64,000 nucleotides of DNA from Clostridia bacterium (GTDB lineage: Bacteria; Bacillota; Clostridia; Oscillospirales; Acutalibacteraceae). The notes below the pieces were generated by a model. It searched no databases. It was not told the origin of the DNA and saw only the letters and a program-made list of their open reading frames with translations. The stretch lies in NCBI GenBank assembly GCA_017397105.1, contig JAFQKF010000048.1:1-64000 (forward strand). Reading direction: 5' to 3'. Both the position numbers and the translations under genes were made by a program. Every line of letters starts with the position of its first letter. Positions within the stretch are counted from its first letter, which is position 1. Positions 51,814 through 60,619 of this stretch are shown here, one piece after another.

Positions 51814-53319
51814 TTGTCTGACAAGTTAACGGATACCTCTGCTGTTCAGGAACAGCAGGAGCAAGCGGCACCCCCGAAAAAGCTTGTAGCGCCAAGGGAA
51901 ATTGCGGCTTATGCGCTGACCTCTTACGGAATCAATAACCTTAATTCATTTATCGGCTCAACCAAGCAGTATTTTATGATGAGCTTTCTCGGCATATCGG
52001 GAACTCAGTACGGCGTGCTCGGCACTGCATCTTCCATATGGGATGCGATGGACGATCCTATCTCGGGAGTTGTCATTGACCGTATGCGTACCAGATGGGG
52101 CAGATTGCGTCCGTTTCTGGTTTTTCCCACTCCGCTCTGGGCGCTTACGTCAATTCTTTTCTACGTTGTGCCGGGAAACTTCAGCGTTCAGCAGAGATTC
52201 TGGTATGCGCTTATTTCAACCATTATTCACGGTATTGGATTTTCATATCTCAACGGCTGGGAGCTTTTGCTCTACAATATCACTCCGAATACCGATGAAC
52301 GAAGCCGTCTTATTGCAACCAATAAGTTTGTAAATCTGTTTACGTATCTGCCGTCGCTTGTACCGCTGTTTGTTGATTTCATACCGTCGATAACCTCAAA
52401 CAACGTAACTCAGCCGACTGTTTACACGTCGTTCTCGGTTGTTTTCGTTATATTTGCGATTTTCTGTACACTGTTCGGATTTTTCAATATGAGGGAAAGG
52501 GTTTCCGTTGCCTCTAAAGAAGAGATGAAAGAAAAGGGCATATTGAAATCGGTTGTAACGATTTTTAAATGCAGACCGCTGTTTGTCCTTTTGCTTTCAA
52601 ATTTCTTTGCAAGTGTAAAAGGCGTAGGCGGCGCTTCGGAGGATTTCTTCTGGCTTAACTGCACGGGAAGGCTTTCCAACCGCTTGCTTGCGAGTCTTTT
52701 TACGGGAATTCCAAACTACGTAATTACTCCTCTTGCACCCAAAATGGTTGAGAAACTCGGTCTGAGAACCACTGCGATTTCGGCAGGTATTTTCAGTGCG
52801 GTTGCTTATACGGCGCTTTACTTTATCGGTTATTCTCCCACCGAAAGCAGTCTTGTCAATTTCATATGGGTAACCTTTGCGCTTACAATCTGCGGCCTGC
52901 CCAACCACGTTATGAGCGTGTGTGACCCGCTTCTCAAGGGTGATATGTACGATTATCTTGAGTGGACCTCAGGTATCAGAAGCGAAGGTCTTGTAAATGC
53001 GGTTTCGGGTTACGTGAACAAGCTTTCCGGCAGTGTCATCAGCCTTCTTTCGGGCGCTGTGTTTGACTGGATTAAATTCAAACCTCAGAAGGATATGTTC
53101 GGCAATATCGTTCCTCACACAAACCCCAAGGTGCTCAAGGGAATCTGGGGAATCTTCTGCCTTGCACCTGCTGTGGCAAGGTACGGATATGCGTTGGCGC
53201 TGTTGCTGTTCAACGTTCACGGCAAGCTTAAGAATCAGATGCTCATTGAGCTTGATGAACGCCATGCGGAACGAGCGGAGAGTATCAAAGCTGTGCTCGA
53301 TTCGGAAAATGCAACATAG
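51814..53319 (+). CDS. Second GPH-family sugar symporter
   Basis: A 501-residue MFS protein, about 12 helices, with IDRMRTRWGRLRPFL near residue 90 as the GPH loop signature. It shares the same architecture as the symporter at 47613, and both begin MS with a short Asp/Gln-rich N-terminal tail, but they are clearly different proteins. TTG start at 51814 follows AAGGTGG by seven bases. It probably imports a related or different glycoside. Divergent from the zinc-ribbon/Ig operon. Confidence 0.9.
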   Translation: MSDKLTDTSAVQEQQEQAAPPKKLVAPREIAAYALTSYGINNLNSFIGSTKQYFMMSFLGISGTQYGVLGTASSIWDAMDDPISGVVIDRMRTRWGRLRPFLVFPTPLWALTSILFYVVPGNFSVQQRFWYALISTIIHGIGFSYLNGWELLLYNITPNTDERSRLIATNKFVNLFTYLPSLVPLFVDFIPSITSNNVTQPTVYTSFSVVFVIFAIFCTLFGFFNMRERVSVASKEEMKEKGILKSVVTIFKCRPLFVLLLSNFFASVKGVGGASEDFFWLNCTGRLSNRLLASLFTGIPNYVITPLAPKMVEKLGLRTTAISAGIFSAVAYTALYFIGYSPTESSLVNFIWVTFALTICGLPNHVMSVCDPLLKGDMYDYLEWTSGIRSEGLVNAVSGYVNKLSGSVISLLSGAVFDWIKFKPQKDMFGNIVPHTNPKVLKGIWGIFCLAPAVARYGYALALLLFNVHGKLKNQMLIELDERHAERAESIKAVLDSENAT

Positions 53320-53386
53320 AATAATGAAATAAATATTAATATAATTGTTTAAAATAATAAAAACAGCAAAAAGTTGAAAAAAGGGC

Positions 53387-53415
53387 TTGACTGCGGATTG
53401 GTTTTGTGCTATTAT
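53387..53415 (+). promoter_or_regulatory. Promoter of rpmG-secE-nusG
   Basis: TTGACT and TATTAT are 17 bases apart, 94 bases before the rpmG start. Confidence 0.8.
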
Positions 53416-53508
53416 AGCCGTACCTCTGCGGGAGGGTTCTTTTTTTGTGCCCATTTTCCCGAACTTACAGAGGGAGGCTAAAAATTCCGAAAAATGGAGG
53501 TGCCGCAA

Positions 53509-53673
53509 ATGGCTGCTAACGGTAAGAGAGTAAAAATCACCCTTTCTTGCACCGAATGCAAACAGCGCAACTACAACACAGTCAAAAACAAGCAGAACAC
53601 ACCCGACAGACTGGAAATGAACAAGTACTGCCGCTTCTGCAGGAAACACACGGTTCACAAGGAAACAAAGTAA
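53509..53673 (+). CDS. rpmG: 50S ribosomal protein L33
   Basis: A 54-residue protein with the L33 order: [16 protein letters not shown], then [19 protein letters not shown], giving four zinc cysteines (C14, C17, C41, C44). It binds 23S rRNA near the E site. AAATGGAGG precedes the ATG. It heads rpmG-secE-nusG, the standard Firmicutes order. The frame is too short for many gene callers but is clearly real. Confidence 0.97.
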   Translation: MAANGKRVKITLSCTECKQRNYNTVKNKQNTPDRLEMNKYCRFCRKHTVHKETK

Positions 53674-53690
53674 ACACAGGAGGAATACCG

Positions 53691-54065
53691 ATGGCGAAAA
53701 AGGAAGTCTCCGCAGCTGCTGAAAAAGTTGCCAAGGCTGAGAAAGCCACAAAGAAGGCTGAAAAGCAGAAGAATCCCAACGGCAATTTCTTCCAGCGTGC
53801 ATGCAAAGCGATCAAAAAGTTTTGCAAGGACCTCAAAGGTGAGGTTAAGAAGGTTGTATGGACCGACGCAAAAACCGTCCTTAAATCAAGCGGCGTTGTT
53901 TTTCTTGTGGTCGCAATCTGCGGCGTTGTTATCTTTGGTGTAGACGAGCTTCTTGCTTTCCTTCTTTCTCTTCTTAAGAGAGCTGCTGAAAGCATCAGCG
54001 AAGCAGGTGCAGAAGAAACAACCACCGCAATGATGGCGTTGAGCAGAATTTTCACTCTTAACTGA
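53691..54065 (+). CDS. secE: Preprotein translocase subunit SecE
   Basis: A 124-residue protein, longer than the minimal SecE (about 60). A Lys/Ala-rich N-terminal tail (1-45) is followed by the conserved amphipathic helix FCKDLKGEVKKVVWTDAKTV (about 46-65) and one transmembrane helix (about 70-90). It clamps SecY in the membrane. The C-terminal 30 residues are extra and hydrophobic, then end ALSRIFTLN. AGGAGG precedes the ATG. Confidence 0.93.
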   Translation: MAKKEVSAAAEKVAKAEKATKKAEKQKNPNGNFFQRACKAIKKFCKDLKGEVKKVVWTDAKTVLKSSGVVFLVVAICGVVIFGVDELLAFLLSLLKRAAESISEAGAEETTTAMMALSRIFTLN

Positions 54066-54082
54066 TTAAGGGAGGAAAATTT

Positions 54083-54634
54083 ATGGCTATCGACGCAAGA
54101 TGGTATGCAGTTCATACCTACTCAGGTTACGAAAACAAGGTTGCTACCAACATTGAAAAGGTAGTTGAAAACCGCAAAATGCAGGATCAGATTCTCGATG
54201 TAAAGATTCCCACCGAAACGGTAATCGAGGTTGAGAAGAAGAAAGAGGTTGAGCGTAAGCTTTTCCCCGGTTACGTTCTTGTTAAGGTAGCTGTTACTCC
54301 TGATAAGGATAACAGACCCGTCATGAGCGACGATGCATGGTTCGTTATTCGTAACACAAGAGGCGTTACGGGCTTCGTTGGCCCGGAAAGCAAGGCAACC
54401 CCTCTCTCCGAGGAAGAGGTTCTCAGACTCGGCGTTGAAAAGAAGAGCATTGAGGTTAATTACCAGGTTGGCGATACCGTCAACATTATTGCTGAGATTT
54501 TCGACGGATTTCAGGGCGTTGTTCAGGAAATCAATCTTGACGAAAACACAGTCAGAGTTACGGTTTCCGTTCTCTTCGGCAAAGAAACAGACGTTGTACT
54601 TGAGCTTGATCAGGTAGAGCTTGCCGAGGATTAA
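54083..54634 (+). CDS. nusG: Transcription termination/antitermination factor NusG
   Basis: A 183-residue protein: NGN domain (about 1-110; WYAVHTYSGYENKVATNIEK and LFPGYVLVKV) and a KOW domain (about 130-180; GDTVNIIAEIFDGFQGVVQEI with F/Y-rich core, given in part). It binds RNA polymerase and couples to ribosomes or Rho. GGGAGG precedes the ATG. It follows secE by 17 bases. Confidence 0.96.
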   Translation: MAIDARWYAVHTYSGYENKVATNIEKVVENRKMQDQILDVKIPTETVIEVEKKKEVERKLFPGYVLVKVAVTPDKDNRPVMSDDAWFVIRNTRGVTGFVGPESKATPLSEEEVLRLGVEKKSIEVNYQVGDTVNIIAEIFDGFQGVVQEINLDENTVRVTVSVLFGKETDVVLELDQVELAED

Positions 54635-54640
54635 TCACGG

Positions 54641-54740
54641 TAATTTGAGGGCTATGCCCTTTCAAATTAAGCGCTTTGGAGCGCGGCCGCGCTTTTGCGG
54701 TTTCGTGGGAGGAGTTCAAGAAAGCTCCGCAATTTACCAC
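54641..54740 (+). promoter_or_regulatory. Structured leader of rplK
   Basis: TAATTTGA with TCAAATTA closing a GGGC/GCCC stem (54641-54669), then GCGCT/AGCGC (54671-54684) and the 12-bp palindrome GCGCGGCCGCGC (54681-54692). A GTGG...CCAC stem enclosing GGAG/CTCC (54705-54740) lies just before the ribosome site. A very similar stem precedes rplA (55200-55226). Autogenous control by L1 or L11 is possible. Confidence 0.55.
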
Positions 54741-54763
54741 ATTTTATTGGAGGTTAACAAATT

Positions 54764-55189
54764 ATGGCACAGAAAGTTGTTGGCTTAATCAAACTTCAGA
54801 TTCCCGCAGGTAAGGCAACTCCTGCTCCCCCTGTTGGCCCCGCACTCGGTCAGCACGGCGTAAACATCATGGCGTTTACAAAGGAATTCAACGAGCGCAC
54901 TAAGAACGATATGGGTCTCATCATTCCTGTAGTTATTACAGTTTATGCTGACCATACCTTCTCATTCATCACCAAGACTCCGCCCGCAGCAGTTCTTATC
55001 AAGAAGGCTTGCGGTATTGAAAGCGGATCAGGCGTTCCCAACAAGACCAAGGTCGCAACAATCACCCAGGAACAGGTTCGTAAGATTGCTGAGCAGAAGA
55101 TGCCCGACCTCAACGCAGCTACAGTTGAAGCAGCAATGAGCATGATCGCAGGCACCGCACGCAGCATGGGTATCGTTGTAGCCGACTAA
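54764..55189 (+). CDS. rplK: 50S ribosomal protein L11
   Basis: A 141-residue protein with the L11 opening [20 protein letters not shown], including the proline-rich loop and [19 protein letters not shown]. The C-terminal RNA-binding domain follows ([20 protein letters not shown]). It forms the GTPase-associated centre with 23S rRNA. Lys residues near the N-terminus are usually trimethylated in other bacteria. TTGGAGG precedes the ATG. Confidence 0.98.
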   Translation: MAQKVVGLIKLQIPAGKATPAPPVGPALGQHGVNIMAFTKEFNERTKNDMGLIIPVVITVYADHTFSFITKTPPAAVLIKKACGIESGSGVPNKTKVATITQEQVRKIAEQKMPDLNAATVEAAMSMIAGTARSMGIVVAD

Positions 55190-55199
55190 GGCATATTTT

Positions 55200-55226
55200 G
55201 TGGGAGGAAAAATCCGATTTAACCAC
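55200..55226 (+). promoter_or_regulatory. Leader stem before rplA, twin of the rplK element
   Basis: GTGG (55200-55203) pairs with CCAC (55223-55226), with GGA/TCC inside; the order GTGGGAGGA...TCCG..ATTTAnCCACA repeats that before rplK. It is followed by GGGAGG seven or more bases before ATG. Confidence 0.55.
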
Positions 55227-55249
55227 ATAATTGGGAGGAAAAAACTAAT

Positions 55250-55951
55250 ATGAAACACGGAAAAAAATATACAGATAGCGCAAAGCTTATCGATAGAGCA
55301 AATCTCTATGATACCAACGAGGCTCTTGACCTCGCTGTTAAGACTGCTACGGCTAAATTTGATGAAACCGTAGAAGTTCACGTACGCCTTGGCGTTGACT
55401 CTCGTCATGCTGACCAGCAGGTTCGTGGCGCAGTAGTTCTTCCCAACGGCACAGGCAGAACAGTAAGAGTTGCTGTTTTTGCTAAGGGCCCCGACGCTGA
55501 CGCAGCTGTTGCAGCAGGTGCTGAAGTAGTTGGCGCTGAAGACCTTGTTGCAAGAATCCAGGGCGAAGGCTTCATGGATTTCGACGTTGCTATCGCAGCA
55601 CCCAACATGATGGGTCTCGTTGGCCGTCTTGGTAAGGTTCTCGGCCCCCGTGGTCTTATGCCCAGCCCCAAGGCAGGTACCGTTACTCCTGACGTAGCTA
55701 AGGCTGTTACCGAAGCTAAGGCCGGTAAGATTGAGTACCGTCTTGATAAGACAAACATCATTCACTGCCCCATCGGCAAGGCTTCCTTCGGCGTTGAGAA
55801 GCTCAGCGAGAACTTCAATACTCTCCTCGATGCTATCATCAAGGCTAAGCCCGCAGCAAGCAAGGGTCAGTACATCCGTTCCTGCACCGTAGCTACCACC
55901 ATGGGCCCCGGTGTCAAGGTTAACCCCGTTAAAATCGGCGTTGCTGAGTAA
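55250..55951 (+). CDS. rplA: 50S ribosomal protein L1
   Basis: A 233-residue protein. [15 protein letters not shown] at the start, then [13 protein letters not shown], and [18 protein letters not shown] near 140 mark the two-domain L1 fold. It binds 23S rRNA at the L1 stalk and in many bacteria represses its own operon. It follows rplK by 60 bases. The paired leader stem upstream may be the repressor target. Confidence 0.98.
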   Translation: MKHGKKYTDSAKLIDRANLYDTNEALDLAVKTATAKFDETVEVHVRLGVDSRHADQQVRGAVVLPNGTGRTVRVAVFAKGPDADAAVAAGAEVVGAEDLVARIQGEGFMDFDVAIAAPNMMGLVGRLGKVLGPRGLMPSPKAGTVTPDVAKAVTEAKAGKIEYRLDKTNIIHCPIGKASFGVEKLSENFNTLLDAIIKAKPAASKGQYIRSCTVATTMGPGVKVNPVKIGVAE

Positions 55952-55965
55952 TTTAAAAAAATTAC

Positions 55966-55994
55966 TTGACAAACCGTAACAATTATGTTAATAT
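55966..55994 (+). promoter_or_regulatory. Promoter of the L10 leader and rplJL
   Basis: TTGACA and TAATAT are 17 bases apart. Transcription would begin near 56000, just before the L10 leader. Confidence 0.85.
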
Positions 55995-56010
55995 AACCAA
56001 GCTGTTCTTT

Positions 56011-56130
56011 TCAGAGACAGCAGGTGCGCAAGTCGCATAATGGTTTTACCGCCTGCCGAGGAAGGATGCATATACATTATATAATGTAATTATGTATTTA
56101 TGCCCTTTCCGTGCAAGCGGGAAGGGCTTT
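56011..56130 (+). promoter_or_regulatory. Ribosomal protein L10 leader with attenuator
   Basis: The region shows the L10 leader order: CAGAGACAGCAGGTGCGCAAG, then CGCATAATGG, TACCGCCTGCCGAGGAAGGATGC, and the hairpin GCCCTTTCC/GGGAAGGGC (56102-56127) followed by TTTAATT. CAGCAGGTG pairs with CGCCTGC. L10(L12)4 binds the leader, which then favours the terminator. It controls rplJ and rplL. Confidence 0.88.
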
Positions 56131-56155
56131 AATTAATATTCGGAGGTGAATTTCA

Positions 56156-56695
56156 TTGCCAAGTGAAAAGATTTTAGAGCAGAAAAAGCAGGTCGTTGCT
56201 GAGTTCACCGATCTTATCAACAATTCCGTAGCAGGTGTTGTAGTAGACTATAAGGGCATCACAGTTGCTGATGATACTAAGCTTCGTAAAGAGCTTCGCG
56301 AAGCAGGTGTTAAGTACTCAGTAGTTAAGAACACTCTCCTCGGTCTTGCAGCTAAGAACACAGGACTTGACGAAATGACCGACGTTCTTGAAGGCACAAC
56401 CGCTATCGCTATCAGTGAGAACGATCACGTTGCAGCCGCAAGAATCCTCAACAAGTACGCTGAAGGCAGTAAGGGCAAGTTCACAATCAAGAGCGGTTAC
56501 CTTGATGGTAAGGTTATCAGCGTTGATATGATCGAATCCCTTGCTAAGCTCCCCTCAAGAGAAATCCTTCTTGCAACAGTATGCAACGCATTCAATGCTC
56601 CCATCGCAGCATTCGCACGCGTTATCCAGGCTATTGTTGATAAGGACGGCGAAGCAGCTCCCGCAGAAGAGGCAGCAGCTCCCGCAGAAGCATAA
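56156..56695 (+). CDS. rplJ: 50S ribosomal protein L10
   Basis: A 179-residue protein. SEKILEQKKQVVAEFTDLI at the start and GVVVDYKGITVADDTKLRKE mark the L10 RNA-binding domain; the C-terminal Ala/Pro/Glu-rich helix binds L7/L12 dimers. The start is TTG at 56156 with GGAGGTG seven bases before it. Control by its leader is strongly suggested. Confidence 0.97.
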   Translation: MPSEKILEQKKQVVAEFTDLINNSVAGVVVDYKGITVADDTKLRKELREAGVKYSVVKNTLLGLAAKNTGLDEMTDVLEGTTAIAISENDHVAAARILNKYAEGSKGKFTIKSGYLDGKVISVDMIESLAKLPSREILLATVCNAFNAPIAAFARVIQAIVDKDGEAAPAEEAAAPAEA

Positions 56696-56738
56696 GTTAA
56701 AAAATTAATTATCATTTATTAAATGGAGGTAAAGTAAA

Positions 56739-57119
56739 ATGGCATCAGAAAAAATCGCTGCTATGATCGAAGAAATAAAGACACTTACCGTTCTTGAGCT
56801 CTCAGAGCTTGTTCATGCGGTAGAAGAAGAGTTTGGCGTATCCGCCGCTGCAGCTGTTGCAGTAGCAGGTCCCGTAGCTGACGCAGGCGCAGCTGCTGAA
56901 GAAGAGAAGACCGAGTTCGACGTTATCCTTAAGGAAGTTGGCGCTGAAAAGATCAAGGTTATTAAGGTTGTTCGTGAGCTTACAGGTCTCGGCCTTGCTG
57001 AAGCTAAGGCTGCTGTTGACGGCGCTCCCAAGGCTATCAAGGAAGCTATTTCCAAGGAAGATGCTGAGGCTGCAAAGGCTAAGCTTGAAGAAGTTGGCGC
57101 TGTTGTTGAAATTAAATAA
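56739..57119 (+). CDS. rplL: 50S ribosomal protein L7/L12
   Basis: A 126-residue protein: N-terminal dimer helix ([21 protein letters not shown]), an Ala-rich hinge (about 36-60) and the C-terminal factor-binding domain with [20 protein letters not shown]. It recruits translation factors. GGAGG precedes the ATG and a long terminator follows, closing the unit. Confidence 0.98.
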   Translation: MASEKIAAMIEEIKTLTVLELSELVHAVEEEFGVSAAAAVAVAGPVADAGAAAEEEKTEFDVILKEVGAEKIKVIKVVRELTGLGLAEAKAAVDGAPKAIKEAISKEDAEAAKAKLEEVGAVVEIK

Positions 57120-57146
57120 TTTCAGCTCCACAAATATTTGTTACTT

Positions 57147-57185
57147 AAAGGGAGAGCTTGCTTGCAAGCATCTCCCTTTTTTCTT
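57147..57185 (+). terminator. Terminator after rplL
   Basis: AAAGGGAGA with GCTTGC pairs with GCAAGC and TCTCCCTTT, with a two-base loop and one bulge, then TTTTTTC. Confidence 0.95.
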
Positions 57186-57217
57186 TGCTTTGTAAGCAGT
57201 TGCTTTCAGGTAATAAA

Positions 57218-57250
57218 AAATCCGACTCAGGAGAGTCGGATTTGTTTTTT
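57218..57250. terminator. Bidirectional terminator before coiled-coil gene
   Basis: AAATCCGACTC pairs with GAGTCGGATTT around AGGA; T run on the plus side, A run on the other. It ends the minus-strand coiled-coil gene. Confidence 0.9.
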
Positions 57251-57252
57251 TA

Positions 57253-58041
57253 TTACTGATTGTCTTCCATCTGAGCCGCAGTCTGACCGGTAACGTTCTG
57301 AATGCTGCCTCTTGCTGCTCTAATCTGGTTGAGGGAAGTGGTAATTGCATCGTCAGCGGTTTTCATTATATTCTCAATGAAATCACCTGCATGGATGCGG
57401 ATTTCAGCAGACCACTTGTTAGCCTTGTCGATTGATTCGTCACTGCGCTGCCTTGCGTCTTCAATTGTTCTTGCAGCCTGTTCTTCAGCTGCAGCGATGA
57501 TATTATCAGCCTGATACTTGGTCTTTTCAAGATGTGCTGCGGACTCGGCACGGGCTGTTTTCATGATTTCCTCAGCGGCAATTCTTGCCTGACGAACTAT
57601 TTCGCTGTTTTCAATAAGAGCGGTAGCCTCAAGCTGAGCATTTGCACGGATGATTTTTGCATCCTCATTTGCAGTATCAAGGATGGATTTAGCGCTTTCC
57701 TCAGCTTCGGTAACCTTGTTTTTTGTATAGGTATCAGCCTTGGAAACAGCGGCCATAATCTTGTTCCTTGCATCGTTGAGCTGAGAGCTGGACTTTGCTT
57801 CGGCATCGGAAATCTTCAGGCGAGCTTCTTCCTGAGCTCTGCCGATGATACCGTCTCTGTCATTGAGGATTGCAGTTGCCTGAGTGATAACGTTGGGCAT
57901 ATTAAGTCTTATATCCTCAATAGCGGTTTTGATGGGCTCGGCGTCAATAATGGTTTTGTTGGTAAGGGCAAATCTGCTGCCTGCTTCGAGCGCTTCTTCG
58001 ATTTGGTCGAGAGCTTTATCAATGTTCTGCATGATATCCAT
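57253..58041 (-). CDS. Coiled-coil protein of unknown function
   Basis: A 262-residue protein dominated by long helices rich in Ala, Glu, Asp and Lys (about residues 60-240), like the b-subunit-type or DivIVA-like stalk. It has no membrane segment. Relatives are often named ATPase or H-subunit by coiled-coil similarity alone; no nucleotide motif is present, so I do not use that name. It precedes rsmD on the strand's downstream side. AAGGAAAGGA lies upstream of the ATG. A structural or cell-division role is only a guess. Confidence 0.7.
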   Translation of the reverse strand: MDIMQNIDKALDQIEEALEAGSRFALTNKTIIDAEPIKTAIEDIRLNMPNVITQATAILNDRDGIIGRAQEEARLKISDAEAKSSSQLNDARNKIMAAVSKADTYTKNKVTEAEESAKSILDTANEDAKIIRANAQLEATALIENSEIVRQARIAAEEIMKTARAESAAHLEKTKYQADNIIAAAEEQAARTIEDARQRSDESIDKANKWSAEIRIHAGDFIENIMKTADDAITTSLNQIRAARGSIQNVTGQTAAQMEDNQ

Positions 58042-58071
58042 TTTTATCGTCCTTTCCTTGAAACGTTCATA

Positions 58072-58608
58072 TTACTGTTTGATGAAGGTTGTAACTGAAA
58101 TTTTGCCGTATCTGTAAGAGCGGTTTTTAACGAGAGAGCCGATTTCGTCATCAGGCTCTTCGCCTAATGGGCATTCGCAAATTACGATTCCGCCCGTTGC
58201 GATATGGTCGCTAATTGCCGACATGGCTTTTTCCAGAAGGCCTGTGGAATAGGGAGGGTCAAGGAAAGCTATATCAAAAAGCTCTCCGTTCATTCTGAGA
58301 AATGAGAGTGCATCAGTCTGAACAACGCTTGCCTTGGAAGCGAGCTGCGTTTTTGCAAGATTTTCTTTGATAACGGCAACGGATGCCTTTTCGTTATCAA
58401 CAAAAACAGCCTGCTCTGCGCCACGGCTGAGAGCTTCAATTCCCAACTGACCGCTGCCTGCGAAAAGGTCAAGCACACGGCGGCCTTCAATATCAAATTG
58501 TATTATACTGAAAATCGCCTCTTTAACACGCTGGGTGGTAGGGCGAACGTTATCACCCTCAAGGGTGCGCAGGGTTCGACCCTTGGCGGTGCCTGTTATA
58601 ACTCGCAT
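58072..58608 (-). CDS. rsmD: 16S rRNA (guanine966-N2)-methyltransferase
   Basis: A 178-residue SAM methyltransferase. VLDLFAGSGQLGIEAL near residue 45 binds SAM and FLDPPYST near 115 is the catalytic DPPY motif. It methylates G966 of 16S rRNA in small-subunit assembly. The opening MRVITGTAKGRTL is family typical. GGAGG precedes the ATG. It lies upstream of the coiled-coil gene with a 30-base gap. Confidence 0.95.
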   Translation of the reverse strand: MRVITGTAKGRTLRTLEGDNVRPTTQRVKEAIFSIIQFDIEGRRVLDLFAGSGQLGIEALSRGAEQAVFVDNEKASVAVIKENLAKTQLASKASVVQTDALSFLRMNGELFDIAFLDPPYSTGLLEKAMSAISDHIATGGIVICECPLGEEPDDEIGSLVKNRSYRYGKISVTTFIKQ

Positions 58609-58699
58609 CAGATTATCCTCCGATAATATAAAACAATTACATAATCAATTTATTATGGCATTTTTACACACGGATTGTCAAGAGAAAAAGCAAATAATG

Positions 58700-60556
58700 T
58701 TATTGACTCTCCGTGTTTTTTTCAAAAGCTTGCTTTACTGCGGCGGCGGAAGCCTTACTCATTCCCTTTACAGAGGCGATGTCTTCAACGCTTGCCTGAG
58801 AAATTGCCTTAAGAGTTTTGAACCTGCGCAGCAGAGCGTTTGCACGTGCTTCGCCGATGCCTTCAATTGAGGTGAGAGAAGAGGCGAGTGAGGATGCCTT
58901 GTGCTTTTTTCTGTGATATTCAACGGAAAAACGGTGCACTTCCTCCTGAATAGTCGAAACAAGAGTGAATGCCGCACGCTTCGAAGTCAGAGAAAGCTCG
59001 CCTCCGTCGCTTGCGATGGCTCTTGTGCGGTGGTGACTGTCCTTTACCATGCCGAAGAGAGGGACGTTGAGTGAGTATTTATCGAGCACGGTTTTAACGG
59101 CGTGCACCTGACCGATTCCGCCGTCAAGCAAGATAAGGTCCGGCAGTCTGCCGAAGCCTTCGCCTGTACCCTGCTCTTCAAAATATCGCAGTATTCTTCT
59201 TTCGAGGACCTCTGCCATGGATGCATAGTCATCCTGACCGCTGAAGCCTTTAATCATAAATCTTTTATACGCTTTTTTAAGCGGCGCGGCATTGCGGAAA
59301 ACAACCATACCTGCCACGTTGTCGCTTCCTGCGGTGTGAGAAATATCGTACGCTTCAATATACTCGGGAGGGACTTTCATACCGAGCAGATTAGCGAGTT
59401 CGTCGAGAGCGGCGGTGGAGCGTCCCGTTTTGCCGAGATAAAGTCCAAGTTTCTGAGCGGCATTGCTTCTGCACATCTCAATTATTTCATGCTGTTCACC
59501 CTTTTGAGGGGTGTAGAGAGTAACTTTTTTGCCTGCAAGGTGTGTGAGCCATTGGCTGATAAGCTCACTGTCAGCCACCTCACCGTCAACGCTGATTCGT
59601 TTAGGAATATTGTTGCGCATGGAATAGTAGCTTCTTATGAGCTCATGACGGGCCGTGGGCAAGTCCTCAGGCATATCGAAGATGAAATGCTCACTGTCAA
59701 AAAGCCTGCCCTCAGAGAAGCGTAAAACGGAAAGGCACGCCTTTGCGCCGCTTTGCTCAGAGGATGCGCCGACAACCGCAAACACGTCCTGTTCTTTAAC
59801 GCTTGCGGAAACTACCTTTTGCTTTTCGCCGATTTTGTTAATGGCATTTATGCGGTCACGCAGCTTTGCGGCTTTTTCAAACTCAAGGTTTTCGGAGGCT
59901 TCAAGCATTTTTGCGGTAAGGTCGTCAATGGCGGCTTTGCTCCCGTTTGTAATGAAATCTATCGCTTGCTTTACCGCCTCGTTGTGCGCCTCCTTGCTGA
60001 TTTTTCCTGCACAGGGTGCGGCACATTGGGAGATGAAATAATTAAGGCACGGGCGGCTTCTTTTGAATCCTTTTTCAAAAATCGTGGTACATTGAGGCAG
60101 ACGGAAGATTTTTTTAGCCTCGTCAACAGCGTTGCTTACTGCAAAAGAGCCCGTGTAAGGGCCGATATAAACCGCGCCGTCATCAAGCTTCTGCTTTACT
60201 GCAAGGATGTTTTTCCACTCCGAACCCGTGATTTTGATATAGTGGTAGCCTTTATCATCCTTCAACAGTATATTATACTTCGGGGAGTGCTGTTTTATAA
60301 GGCTGCATTCGAGCACGAGGGCTTCAAATTCACTGTCGGTAAGAATATAATCAAAATCCTCAACGTTATCAACCATCTTGCGTACCTTTACGGAATGGTT
60401 GTTCTGCGAGCCGAAATACTGGCTTACTCTGTTCTTGAGAGCCTTTGCCTTGCCGATGTAAATAATTTCTCCGCTTTTGTTTTTCATGATATAAACACCG
60501 GGGGAAAGCGGCAGACTCATGGCTTTTTTACGCAGCTCGGGAAGCTTTGAGTTCAA
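58700..60556 (-). CDS. uvrC: Excinuclease ABC subunit C
   Basis: A 618-residue protein: GIY-YIG nuclease domain (SPGVYIMKN, IYIGKAKALKNRVSQYF, about 15-90), UVR helical segment near 200, RNase-H-like nuclease (about 375-520) and two C-terminal helix-hairpin-helix motifs (about 555-605). It makes both incisions in nucleotide excision repair. TTG at 60556 is preferred, since AGGTGAG lies just before it and family members begin M-N-x-K-L. GTG at 60565 or ATG at 60520 are alternatives. Confidence 0.93.
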   Translation of the reverse strand: MNSKLPELRKKAMSLPLSPGVYIMKNKSGEIIYIGKAKALKNRVSQYFGSQNNHSVKVRKMVDNVEDFDYILTDSEFEALVLECSLIKQHSPKYNILLKDDKGYHYIKITGSEWKNILAVKQKLDDGAVYIGPYTGSFAVSNAVDEAKKIFRLPQCTTIFEKGFKRSRPCLNYFISQCAAPCAGKISKEAHNEAVKQAIDFITNGSKAAIDDLTAKMLEASENLEFEKAAKLRDRINAINKIGEKQKVVSASVKEQDVFAVVGASSEQSGAKACLSVLRFSEGRLFDSEHFIFDMPEDLPTARHELIRSYYSMRNNIPKRISVDGEVADSELISQWLTHLAGKKVTLYTPQKGEQHEIIEMCRSNAAQKLGLYLGKTGRSTAALDELANLLGMKVPPEYIEAYDISHTAGSDNVAGMVVFRNAAPLKKAYKRFMIKGFSGQDDYASMAEVLERRILRYFEEQGTGEGFGRLPDLILLDGGIGQVHAVKTVLDKYSLNVPLFGMVKDSHHRTRAIASDGGELSLTSKRAAFTLVSTIQEEVHRFSVEYHRKKHKASSLASSLTSIEGIGEARANALLRRFKTLKAISQASVEDIASVKGMSKASAAAVKQAFEKNTESQ

Positions 60557-60578
60557 TATTCTCACCTGCCTTTCGGAA

Positions 60579-60606
60579 AAAATAACGGGCGGCAAAGAGC
60601 CGCCCG
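60579..60606 (-). terminator. Terminator after the HPr gene
   Basis: CGGGCGGC pairs with GCCGCCCG around AAAGA; on the minus strand it is followed by TTATTTTTTCC. It ends HPr and lies before uvrC. Confidence 0.92.
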
Positions 60607-60619
60607 CAAAGGTTGTTTA

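Noticed and set aside
57253-58041. Naming the coiled-coil protein an ATP synthase or V-type ATPase subunit
   Set aside because: Only coiled-coil composition supports it; no membrane segment, nucleotide motif or ATPase neighbours were found.
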